NCBI RefSeq assembly: GCF_014653175.1
Contig: NZ_BNAG01000001.1
Span: 1,178,001 to 1,242,000 of the forward strand
Reading direction: 5' to 3'
DNA: 64,000 nucleotides
From: Roseivirga thermotolerans
Lineage (GTDB): Bacteria; Bacteroidota; Bacteroidia; Cytophagales; Cyclobacteriaceae
Positions 7,588 through 15,510 of this stretch are shown in pieces (positions within the stretch are counted from its first letter, which is position 1; the number at the start of each line of letters is the position of its first letter). The notes under the pieces are model-generated. The model searched no databases, was not told the origin of the DNA, and saw nothing but the letters and a program-made list of their open reading frames with translations. A program made the translations under genes and the position numbers.

Positions 7588-9830
7588 TGTTTTGCCGAAT
7601 GGTTGGGGAGGGCTCCCGACCATTGTACCGGAGTTATGGTTATGGGCTGCAACTCAGCCTTACCTTCAATAATTTTCACGAACTGATTAACTCCCACATT
7701 CTTAAATAACTGTTGTTCTCCTGTGGCAGGCCATGTCACTTTCAGCTCGCTAATACTTGTAGCAGTACCAAGCCCCACTTCCAGTCTGTAACTGTTGGCT
7801 CCAAAGCTGGCTCCGCTAGATACCACCCTAAAAATCTGCTGGCCTGTTGAGGTGGTAATTTGCACCCTGGTACCTATAGCTACTTTATTAGAAGTTTTTC
7901 CTTCCAGACTAATGTTTATCCAATTTGTGTTTTTTAGAGGATTAATGAGCAACTGATTTTGATACACATCGCCCTCATGTGCACCGCCCATGGTTATATA
8001 CACATCCTCATCGCCATCGTTATCAATGTCTCCCCAGCTTACCCCATGTCCTTTTTGAATATTTGAGAATCCGCCCTCGTAGGTTACCTCTTCAAAGTAC
8101 TTTCCGCCCATATTCAGAAACATGCGGTTGGGAATAATGCTTTCAAAGTTGGGGTCTCCTGTTCCAAAATAGATGTCCAGATAGCCATCATTGTTTAGGT
8201 CGCCATAGTTAAATCCCATGCCGTAAATGGTGTGCTTCATTTTTCGCAGAGCCGTCACATCAGTAAAAGTACCGTCACCATTGTTTTCGTAGAGCCGAGG
8301 CAAGGCGGCAACGGGTTCATTGCCCAACATTTCTGTCAGAAACTCATGAGGAAGGGGCTTGCCGGTAGAGGTATATCCACAAACCAGTAAATCTTCAAAC
8401 CCATCATTGTTGTAGTCAAAAGCGGCTACAGGAAAACTCTCAATGGGCTCTAACATGCCCAGAGGTTTGGCCACATTTTCAAACTTTAAGTTCCCTCGGT
8501 TCATCAGAAATATGTTTTCTCCCTGGTTTACCGAAAGGTACAAGTCAGTCAATTGATCGTTGTTGGCATCAAAAGCCACAACACCCTTAATCATTTCTAT
8601 AAAGTCCAGCCCCAGGTCGGCCGCAACGTTTTTGAAAGTTCCATCGCCCTGATTCAGATAGAACTCAGCTCTGTGTACCCTTTTGGGGTCGGCTGTTTTA
8701 GGCATGCCCGGAGGAATAAACGATTCGTTGCCAATAAATACATCGAGCCAGCCGTCTTTGTTGAAATCGGCCCAGGCCGCGGTTTGCGTAGGGTTGAAAG
8801 AAAGCAGCCCTGCCTCCCGGGTTACATCGGTAAAGGTGCCGTCTCCGTTGTTTCTGAGCAAGGAATTGGGGTGTTTTCCCCAGGGGCCAAACCAGCCGCC
8901 TCGCAGCACAAATATGTCTATTAAGCCATCGTTGTTATAGTCGGTTTGTTGGCAGTTTAGCCCACCTACCAGTCCTGTAAGTCCTGCTTCTTTGGTTCTG
9001 TCTATAAAACCACCCTTGCCATCGTTCACAAAAAAGCGCATTTGATCTTCCGGAGTAAACCCGCTTGAGGTTACTACCAAATCCAGATAGCCATCGCCCG
9101 TGAAGTCTTCCATTATTGAGCCTCCGGCTATGCCCGATACAGCTACATTCAATTGTGGTGCATAATCCTCAAAGCGATCAATGAGTGATTTAGAAGCAAA
9201 TGCTTTTTCAGGAATCAAATAAGACTTAGGTACTTCATGAGGGTAGGCTCCTATGGTTTGATAACACAAATTGAGTAGCCACACAAGCTCAAGGTCTTCG
9301 GGATAATCTTTTAACAGGGGCTCTATAATTTCTATGGCCCGTTGAGAGCCGGAAGGGTCGATATGAACGCCATCACCGGCTACGGGCAGAATACAAGAGG
9401 CAGCCGTATGGTTAATCAGGCAATTGGTTTGTTCACCCAACCGAATATAGGCCACTGCCTCGAGCCGTTTGAAGAAATAATCCCACTGAGGAGTTAGTGC
9501 TTTACTTTCTGAAGCCAGCTCGTTCCTAAACTTTTCAATTTCCAGAATGGCTTTTTCCGTATTGCCACTGTTCATTGTCTCACGCACATACCAATAGCTG
9601 TAAGAGACATAATCATCGAAACTTCTTTTAAAACGTTGTCTTAGCGAATCATAGGCTGCTGCCCGCTTGGCATTGTAGTAGTAGGTAATATCGAGTGCCC
9701 TCACATCGGCATGGCGTTCTTCCAGCAAGTCCAGCATGTACTGGTTTTCTGTGGCTGTTTCCGTAGGGGTGGAATCACAGGCCAAGAGCAACCAAAACGA
9801 AAAAGAAAATAATAAGGTCAGACTCCTCAT
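7584..9830 (-). CDS. VCBS-repeat/ASPIC-UnbV lipoprotein (CRTAC1-like)
   Basis: 748 residues. The signal peptide has lipobox LLAC (Cys about residue 18). Residues about 30-230 form a helical, TPR-like region preceded by linker. From about 240 there are repeated VCBS units (EDFTGDGYLDLVVTSSG, QTDYNNDGLIDIFVLRG, FNYGDLNNDGYLDIYFG, WGDIDNDGDEDVYITMG), then a C-terminal ASPIC/UnbV domain (IGTRVQITTSTGQQ, LKVTWPATGEQQLF). The architecture matches bacterial CRTAC1-like secreted proteins. Likely an outer-surface calcium-binding propeller; substrate unknown. Divergent from the dehydrogenase at 9899 with about 68 bp between them. Confidence 0.9.
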   Translation of the reverse strand: MRSLTLLFSFSFWLLLACDSTPTETATENQYMLDLLEERHADVRALDITYYYNAKRAAAYDSLRQRFKRSFDDYVSYSYWYVRETMNSGNTEKAILEIEKFRNELASESKALTPQWDYFFKRLEAVAYIRLGEQTNCLINHTAASCILPVAGDGVHIDPSGSQRAIEIIEPLLKDYPEDLELVWLLNLCYQTIGAYPHEVPKSYLIPEKAFASKSLIDRFEDYAPQLNVAVSGIAGGSIMEDFTGDGYLDLVVTSSGFTPEDQMRFFVNDGKGGFIDRTKEAGLTGLVGGLNCQQTDYNNDGLIDIFVLRGGWFGPWGKHPNSLLRNNGDGTFTDVTREAGLLSFNPTQTAAWADFNKDGWLDVFIGNESFIPPGMPKTADPKRVHRAEFYLNQGDGTFKNVAADLGLDFIEMIKGVVAFDANNDQLTDLYLSVNQGENIFLMNRGNLKFENVAKPLGMLEPIESFPVAAFDYNNDGFEDLLVCGYTSTGKPLPHEFLTEMLGNEPVAALPRLYENNGDGTFTDVTALRKMKHTIYGMGFNYGDLNNDGYLDIYFGTGDPNFESIIPNRMFLNMGGKYFEEVTYEGGFSNIQKGHGVSWGDIDNDGDEDVYITMGGAHEGDVYQNQLLINPLKNTNWINISLEGKTSNKVAIGTRVQITTSTGQQIFRVVSSGASFGANSYRLEVGLGTATSISELKVTWPATGEQQLFKNVGVNQFVKIIEGKAELQPITITPVQWSGALPNHSAKH

Positions 9831-9898
9831 AGTCTTAAAGATAGAGAAATATTAATTTGGCAAACAGAATAATCGAAGCACAAAACTGAGCAACACGT

Positions 9899-11119
9899 AT
9901 GGCGAAGCAATCATTGCAACTGGGCATTATTAAAGAGGGTAAAATTCCAATTGATAGGAGGGTTCCACTTATTCCACAACAAGTTAAGACCTTGTTGGAA
10001 ACTTATCCGGAAGTTGTTGTCAAATGTCAAAGAAGCGATATTCGGTGCTTCTCCGATGAGGAATATGAGCAGGCGGGTGCTCTTTTGGTCGATGATGTTT
10101 CGGACTGCGATATTATTTTGGGAGTAAAAGAAGTGCCTTTGTCTATGCTGGCAAATGGTAAAACCCATTTCTTTTTTTCGCATACCATTAAAAAGCAGGA
10201 GTATAACCGAAAGTTGCTCCAGACCATTCTTGAAAAACAAATCAGATTGATCGACTGGGAATGTCTTACGAATAAAAATGGCAAACGTCTAATTGCCTTT
10301 GGCCACTATGCGGGAATCGTAGGGGCTTACAACGGCATTCTTACCTATGGAAAGCGGTTCAACCTCTTTCACCTAAGGCCCGCCCATACCTGTTTCGATC
10401 TTGAAGACCTGAAGACTGAGTTCAGGAAAGTAGATTTACCTAAGATCAAGATTATTTTAACCGGAGGAGGAAGGGTTTCTAAAGGAGCGATGGAGGTGCT
10501 CGATGGCATGAAAATAAGAAAAGTAAGTCCGGCTGAATTTCTGGAAGAGCATTTTAACGAACCGGTTTATACTCAACTCAACTCCCGCGACTACAATGAG
10601 AGAATTGCCGGAGGAATCTTCGACCGAGATGAATTCTATGCTCACCCCGATCGTTACAGGTCCTCTTTTTTACCCTATGCTAAAAAGGCCGATTTGTTGA
10701 TAGCCGGAGCATACTGGGACCCGAGAGCCCCGGTGCTATTCAACAAAGAAGATATTTCTGCCAAGGATTTTAAGGTGAAAGTAATAGCCGATATTACCTG
10801 TGATATTGAGGGGTCTATACCTTCTACCAAAAGGCCAAGTACCATTGAAGACCCGGTGTATGACTATAATCCAAGCAACGACAGGGTGGAAGAGGCCTTT
10901 ACAGATGAGGGTAATATTACCGTGATGGCCGTGGATAACCTGCCGTGCGAGTTGCCAAGAAATGCTTCAGAAGACTTCGGAAAGGAATTTCTTGCTCATA
11001 TAATGCCCAATTTGGTGGGAGAAGACGTAGATGGTATCATTGAACGGGCAACCATTGCCAATGAGGGATCGTTAACTGATCGGTTTAGCTATTTACAAGA
11101 CTATGTCGATGGAAATTAA
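9899..11119 (+). CDS. saccharopine/alanine-dehydrogenase-like NAD(P)-dependent oxidoreductase
   Basis: 406 residues with the AlaDH/PNT N-terminal domain (LGIIKEGKIPIDRRVPLIP; residues about 7-140) and a Rossmann domain (KIIILTGGGRVSKGAMEVLDG, about 183-203). The stretch VIADITCDIEGSIPSTKRPS followed by DPVYDYNP resembles LYS1-type saccharopine dehydrogenases rather than true alanine dehydrogenase, but the reaction is not certain from sequence alone. The end overlaps deoC by 17 bases if deoC starts at 11103, making a coupled trio with acyP. Confidence 0.8.
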   Translation: MAKQSLQLGIIKEGKIPIDRRVPLIPQQVKTLLETYPEVVVKCQRSDIRCFSDEEYEQAGALLVDDVSDCDIILGVKEVPLSMLANGKTHFFFSHTIKKQEYNRKLLQTILEKQIRLIDWECLTNKNGKRLIAFGHYAGIVGAYNGILTYGKRFNLFHLRPAHTCFDLEDLKTEFRKVDLPKIKIILTGGGRVSKGAMEVLDGMKIRKVSPAEFLEEHFNEPVYTQLNSRDYNERIAGGIFDRDEFYAHPDRYRSSFLPYAKKADLLIAGAYWDPRAPVLFNKEDISAKDFKVKVIADITCDIEGSIPSTKRPSTIEDPVYDYNPSNDRVEEAFTDEGNITVMAVDNLPCELPRNASEDFGKEFLAHIMPNLVGEDVDGIIERATIANEGSLTDRFSYLQDYVDGN

Positions 11120-11768
11120 CCGGTACATAGAACATACTTTGTTAAGCCCCGAACTGACCGCCCTACAGGTGGATGGCTTGATCGAAGAGGCCCTTGAACA
11201 TAATTTTGCAGGGGTTTGTGTGCCGCCTTTCTGGGTGAAAAAAGTAGCCCGAGAGCTTCGGGAAACCTCCATTGGTTTAGTCACCGTTGTTGGGTTTCCG
11301 CTAGGATACCAGCAAACAGAAACTAAGCTGAGAGAAATGGAGGTGGCTCTGGAACAAGGGGCCAACGAGCTGGATGTGGTGATGAATATTTCGGCTTTTA
11401 AAACAGGAATGCCCTGGACAAAGATAGAGTTGGCCAAATGTGCCCATCAGGCCCACCAGGCCGGGGCAGTTTTAAAGGTCATACTGGAAACGGCCTTACT
11501 TTCTGACGATGAAATTATAAAAGCAACTAAACTCTGTGCCGATGCCGGGACCGATTATGTAAAAACTTCTACGGGCTTTGCTTCGGCCGGGGCAAAGGTA
11601 GCCCATGTAAGCCTTATGCGTAAAACAGCTCCGGCACATGTAGGGGTTAAAGCTTCAGGGGGCATTAGAAGCTATGCTGATGCCCTTCGTATGATAGAGG
11701 CCGGTGCAGATAGAATAGGAACTTCTTCGGGTGTAAAAATCATGAAGGAATATGGAAATGGCGATTAG
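11103..11768 (+). CDS. deoC: deoxyribose-phosphate aldolase
   Basis: 221 residues, full length for DeoC, which cleaves 2-deoxyribose-5-phosphate to glyceraldehyde-3-phosphate and acetaldehyde. Visible family residues are the Schiff-base Lys in DYVKTSTGF (Lys about 154), the second Lys in GVKASGGIRS (about 183) and the Asp in NELDVVMN (about 91). The start is ATG 11103, or ATG 11109 (MEINRY), both inside the preceding gene. The 3' end overlaps acyP. Role: deoxynucleoside salvage. Confidence 0.95.
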   Translation: MSMEINRYIEHTLLSPELTALQVDGLIEEALEHNFAGVCVPPFWVKKVARELRETSIGLVTVVGFPLGYQQTETKLREMEVALEQGANELDVVMNISAFKTGMPWTKIELAKCAHQAHQAGAVLKVILETALLSDDEIIKATKLCADAGTDYVKTSTGFASAGAKVAHVSLMRKTAPAHVGVKASGGIRSYADALRMIEAGADRIGTSSGVKIMKEYGNGD

Positions 11769-12027
11769 TATAACTGTAAAAGGGAAGGTGCAGGGAGTTT
11801 TTTACAGAGCCTCCTGTCAGAAAAAAGCTCAGGCCTTGGGTGTAACGGGCTGGTGCAGAAATTTGCCCAATGGCGATGTTGAAATTCATGCAGAAGGAAG
11901 TGACCAGGCATTAAACCAATTTGTAGACTGGTGTAAGAATGGGCCGGAACAAGCACGGGTGGAGGCCACTTTTACCCATAAAGTAGAAGCAGAGGGTTTT
12001 TCTACTTTTGAAATAAGAAGGGCTTAA
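11758..12027 (+). CDS. acyP: acylphosphatase
   Basis: About 89 residues from ATG 11758 (an ATG at 11752 adds two residues). Shows the acylphosphatase signature GKVQGVFYRASC with the phosphate-binding Arg, then GWCRNLPNGDVEIHAEG with the catalytic Asn. It hydrolyses acyl-phosphates in the cytosol. Overlaps the deoC end by 11 bases and convergently overlaps the stop of the unknown gene at 12024 by four bases. Confidence 0.93.
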   Translation: MAISITVKGKVQGVFYRASCQKKAQALGVTGWCRNLPNGDVEIHAEGSDQALNQFVDWCKNGPEQARVEATFTHKVEAEGFSTFEIRRA

Positions 12028-12533
12028 GCGCTTTTGCTCTTGTAGGCCTGAATTCCTTTGTGCTTGTATACCTTGAGTTCGAAATGCTCAAAAATGGCCA
12101 CCTTCATTCTGTTCTGAGCGAGTTCAATTCGTTTTTCAGGACTCCTGAAAACGGTAAGCTCAAGGGCGGCTAATATAAAGTTCTTTTTGGTACACAGCTC
12201 CTGAGTATAAGCGCAAAAAGCTTCTGTCCAGTCGGTTACGTATTTGTCGTAGTGGCTGCTGCCATCAAAAAGTAATTCCAGTTGGTTATCGCCAATCTGA
12301 TAACGGTAAATACCGGCCAGAATATCATATAACTCGTCAAACACGTCTAGTTCTGTGGTCTGGAACAGTCTAACTTGCTCACTGGTGGTATCGGGTAAGC
12401 GCAGCGGATTGTACACCAGAAAATAGCCTTCTTTAACGATCTCCATAAGGCGGAGCTGCAAAGAGGCTCGCTGGTCTTTTTGCGCTTGCTTTAAAATGTA
12501 ATTCTTATCTAGTAAAAATAGTCGGTTGCTCAC
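12024..12533 (-). CDS. hypothetical cytosolic protein
   Basis: 169 residues starting at a GTG (12533); no signal peptide or membrane segment. It reads as a mixed alpha/beta soluble protein rich in Leu, Glu and Lys, ending in a basic tail (KVYKHKGIQAYKSKSA). No family recognised. Upstream on its strand a TACTTTTG box (12557-12550) fits the Bacteroidota -7 element and gives a leader of about 10 nt. A perfect palindrome abuts that box, so local regulation is likely (inference). Confidence 0.7.
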   Translation of the reverse strand: MSNRLFLLDKNYILKQAQKDQRASLQLRLMEIVKEGYFLVYNPLRLPDTTSEQVRLFQTTELDVFDELYDILAGIYRYQIGDNQLELLFDGSSHYDKYVTDWTEAFCAYTQELCTKKNFILAALELTVFRSPEKRIELAQNRMKVAIFEHFELKVYKHKGIQAYKSKSA

Positions 12534-12549
12534 CGTAAAGTCGTTTAGA

Positions 12550-12576
12550 CAAAAGTAGGTAAAAAACTTTTTTACC
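12550..12576 (-). promoter_or_regulatory. promoter -7 box with adjoining palindrome (possible operator)
   Basis: On the minus strand TACTTTTG (12557-12550) matches TAnnTTTG. Directly upstream is GGTAAAAAA-g-TTTTTTACC (12576-12558), a perfect 9-bp inverted repeat with a one-base centre, placed where a repressor would block polymerase. Alternatively it is a weak terminator for the M14 peptidase gene upstream. Confidence 0.5.
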
Positions 12577-12592
12577 GGGTTAAATAACTCAA

Positions 12593-15154
12593 TTACCTGG
12601 CTGCGTAGCCATCAACAATTCGTCCAAAGAATATGGCATTCATCATTAATTTGTTGGTGCCATACCAGAAAGCTCTGAAGTTAGGATTGTCTACCAGCGA
12701 AACTACCCGGCCTCTGCCCAGTGCAGAAACTCGTATGGTAGAAGTACCTTTTAGGGCTTCCAGATTAGCCTGGCTGATCCACCCGGAAACAAGCGGTTCT
12801 TCCGTATACCTGCCAGCGTTGGCATATAGACTTTCAGAAGGCTCAATAAGAATGGTGCCTCGTTTAAAGGTGGGCAACATTTTTCGGTAATAGCCAAAGG
12901 TCATAGGGTGCGACAATTCAAGTTCGGACATGTATACTCCACCAGGGATATAGAGGGATCTGCTGTAGTTATCTATCTTATCGTAAGGTACCTTATCCGT
13001 TTTGGGGTACTCTACCTCAACGGTTTTCAGGTTGGTCAACTTGTTTCGTGCCATCCAGGTAACGGCCGAGCCCATACCAACGAGTGTTCCCCCTTTGCTT
13101 ACCCAGCTTCTCAGGTTTTGCAGCTCGCCTTCCGACAAGTTCAGTCCACCAGTAAGTATTATAGTGTTGTAGCGGTCAATGGCCGAAGAGCCTACTCTGT
13201 CGGCTGGTAATTTGGTAACAAGCATGTTCATTCGTGTGTCCAGCAGGTGCCATACCTCTCCTGCATCGTAAGAACTACCAGCCTCTACAACCAGAGCTAC
13301 TTCTGGTTTTTCCAGAGCTACAAAGCTATTGCTACCCAGGGCTACTCCATCGGTCAACCCCGATTTCATGGCATGCACATCGAGCCCGTCTTCACGTGCT
13401 ATGCGCTGCATTTCATAAAAGAGATCGCTTTCTGAAAGCCTCTGCCCTTCCACAGGCACAAGTATTGTCCCCCTGTCGAACAGCTTTTCTCCGGGGCCTG
13501 TAAACTGGCTGGTAGCCACTTTTATCCGCACTCCTTTTTCCAAAAGCCTGTTGGCAGCTCTTGGGGCATAATATCCGTGCCATTCAAAAAGGTAGGCATA
13601 AGCACTTTGTCCGCCTAAAACTTTACCCTCAGGAAAACTAAGCTTATCTATTTTTTCTCCCAGTTGATTACGGCTGTAGTCTCGGCTGCTCATCTCGTGG
13701 TATTCCAGGTTAAAGGCCATGGGGTAGGTCCAGCCAGAAATATCGTAGAACAGGCTGTCTTTAAATGTTGTGCGCTGTTCGAACATGGCTTTTACCAGTT
13801 TATAGTTTCTTTGTTTTAGTGGTATGATGTAGCTGTTTTCAGAGGTATAGGTTTCTTCACCCATTTTTATGTTGCGCGAAGGGCGATAAAAATCTACTTC
13901 CTGAGCATTCAGTATCTCGGCCAAATGGTAGGCTCTCACAGGGTCTTTTTCTGCCTTAAACACATAAGCCTTGGTGTTGTCATTGTCAGCATCTTTAAGC
14001 ACTTGCTTATAAAAATCGCGTTGGTAGGCCAAAAGCTCCTCGCGCATAGCCACTGAGGCTTTCCAGGTAGAAAGAGCAGTGTTGAACTGGTTTTTTATCG
14101 TAAACGGGAAGCGCAAAATACCATTGGCGCTTTCCTGAGCATGGCCTCTGGAGCTGGCTTGCTCAAAAAGAATTCCTATGCCTCCATTAATATCAGGAAA
14201 AGTAGAGCCTTTGCCATAATAGAAGTCATCGTAGCCTTCTTCAGTGAAGTACAGCGAACCCAAGCTGTCTAAGGCAGCAGCATGAAACTCACTAATCTTT
14301 GCGGTTAGCTCCTGATTAAGTTCGGGGGTAAGAGGGTGGGTGCGTTCGGGTACGCCCGGTTGAAAGAAGAAAGTAGAGTTGGTGCCCATTTCATGATGAT
14401 CGGTGAGCACGTTGGGTTTCCATAAATGATACTTAGCTATGCGGTTTTTAGACTCGGGTTGTTGTACCGGCAGCCAATCCCTGTTCAGGTCGAACCAGTA
14501 ATGATTGGTTCTTCCCCCCGGCCAGGCTTCACTATATTCCCTGTCGGCAGGGTCGGGGTTGATTTTTTTGCTTTTGTGCATGTTGGCCCATGTAGCAAAT
14601 CGGTTTAGGCCATCCGGATTAAAGCTTGGGTCTAGTAAGACCACGGAGTTCCTGAGCATTTGCTCTATTTCTGATCCCTGTGCTGCTGCCAGATAGTATG
14701 CCACTAGCATAGAGGCGTTGGAGCCGCTCGGCTCATTGCCATGAATACTAAAACCCATATAGGTAACAACCGGCATTTTTTTGATATCGAACTTGTCGGC
14801 CTCGTTGGGGTAAGTAAGCCATACATGGTCACTTCTAATCTTATCGATCCCTGCATGGTTAGAAGGGTGTGTAATGGTAAGCAATAGCTGTGGTCTGCCT
14901 TCGTGAGTCTTGCCAATTTCTTCAATCGTTACGCGGTCTGAAGACCGGGCCAATTCTTTCATATAGTACACCAGCTTGTCGTGGGTTACGTGCCACTCGC
15001 CCACCTCATGGCCGATGACCGATGCGGGAGTTGGTATATTGGGGTTAAACGACACATTTTGAGGCAGATAGTAATCTAATGTTTGCGAAAAAGCAGTGCA
15101 GATTGTCAGGTAAAAAAGGGTCAGGAACAGCCCCCTTACAAAGAATTTTCCCAT
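12593..15154 (-). CDS. secreted M14-family zinc carboxypeptidase-like protein, large form
   Basis: 853 residues with an N-terminal signal peptide ending near AFSQ (about residue 24). The M14 zinc site is visible: SIHGNEPSG supplies His138 and Glu141, and a later His comes from LTDHHEMG (about residue 250). DLNRDW and SFNPDG are other M14 landmarks. Residues beyond about 400 form a long C-terminal extension, including a glutamine-amidotransferase-like segment (TIILTGGLNLSEGELQNLRSWVSKGGTLVGMG), a known arrangement in Bacteroidota M14 proteins. Predicted periplasmic or extracellular peptidase. Divergent from the TonB receptor with 356 bp between, perhaps functionally paired (inference). Confidence 0.9.
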   Translation of the reverse strand: MGKFFVRGLFLTLFYLTICTAFSQTLDYYLPQNVSFNPNIPTPASVIGHEVGEWHVTHDKLVYYMKELARSSDRVTIEEIGKTHEGRPQLLLTITHPSNHAGIDKIRSDHVWLTYPNEADKFDIKKMPVVTYMGFSIHGNEPSGSNASMLVAYYLAAAQGSEIEQMLRNSVVLLDPSFNPDGLNRFATWANMHKSKKINPDPADREYSEAWPGGRTNHYWFDLNRDWLPVQQPESKNRIAKYHLWKPNVLTDHHEMGTNSTFFFQPGVPERTHPLTPELNQELTAKISEFHAAALDSLGSLYFTEEGYDDFYYGKGSTFPDINGGIGILFEQASSRGHAQESANGILRFPFTIKNQFNTALSTWKASVAMREELLAYQRDFYKQVLKDADNDNTKAYVFKAEKDPVRAYHLAEILNAQEVDFYRPSRNIKMGEETYTSENSYIIPLKQRNYKLVKAMFEQRTTFKDSLFYDISGWTYPMAFNLEYHEMSSRDYSRNQLGEKIDKLSFPEGKVLGGQSAYAYLFEWHGYYAPRAANRLLEKGVRIKVATSQFTGPGEKLFDRGTILVPVEGQRLSESDLFYEMQRIAREDGLDVHAMKSGLTDGVALGSNSFVALEKPEVALVVEAGSSYDAGEVWHLLDTRMNMLVTKLPADRVGSSAIDRYNTIILTGGLNLSEGELQNLRSWVSKGGTLVGMGSAVTWMARNKLTNLKTVEVEYPKTDKVPYDKIDNYSRSLYIPGGVYMSELELSHPMTFGYYRKMLPTFKRGTILIEPSESLYANAGRYTEEPLVSGWISQANLEALKGTSTIRVSALGRGRVVSLVDNPNFRAFWYGTNKLMMNAIFFGRIVDGYAAR

Positions 15155-15510
15155 GGTATAGTTGTTCTCAAAAGCAATATACTGATAACCTTTACTTAAT
15201 GAAAGATTCTTAGGTTTCTTCAGGTAAAGTATGGTTTACATACAGAATTGACGTAATTTACTAATGGTTTGGTAGGACATATTTTTTGAGAGCCGGTGTG
15301 CAAGCCGGATTAGTGTAAATCAACCGAAAGAAAAAGTTCTGATATACAGCAAAATAGAAATGTTGAGTCTAAAAAATTTCGAATGTTAAGAATAGGTTAA
15401 AGGAGGGGCTGATTCGTAGCGAAATCATAACATTTGTCAACCAACCATGACTGCATACCTTTTTAATTTTGCGCCAACTGAATGTAGAAATACTATCTAA
15501 ATTAACAACT
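15155..15510. other. divergent intergenic region between M14 peptidase and TonB receptor
   Basis: 356 bp with no convincing ORF. The right end holds the receptor's -7 box (15464-15471). A CCGG-containing short repeat (around 15295-15311) is the only other structure noticed. The length suggests promoter and regulatory sites for both divergent genes, but no operator is evident. Confidence 0.5.
15464..15471 (+). promoter_or_regulatory. Bacteroidota -7 promoter box for the TonB receptor
   Basis: TAATTTTG matches TAnnTTTG exactly, 39 bp before the ATG at 15511, predicting a 5' leader of roughly 35 nt. No well-spaced -33 TTG is evident; the nearest (15434-15436) is 27 bp upstream, longer than the usual spacing. 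Confidence 0.55.

Noticed and set aside
8553-8940. Two overlapping plus-strand frames antisense to the UnbV lipoprotein
   Set aside because: Repetitive VCBS coding produces open frames on the other strand; no start signal or family.
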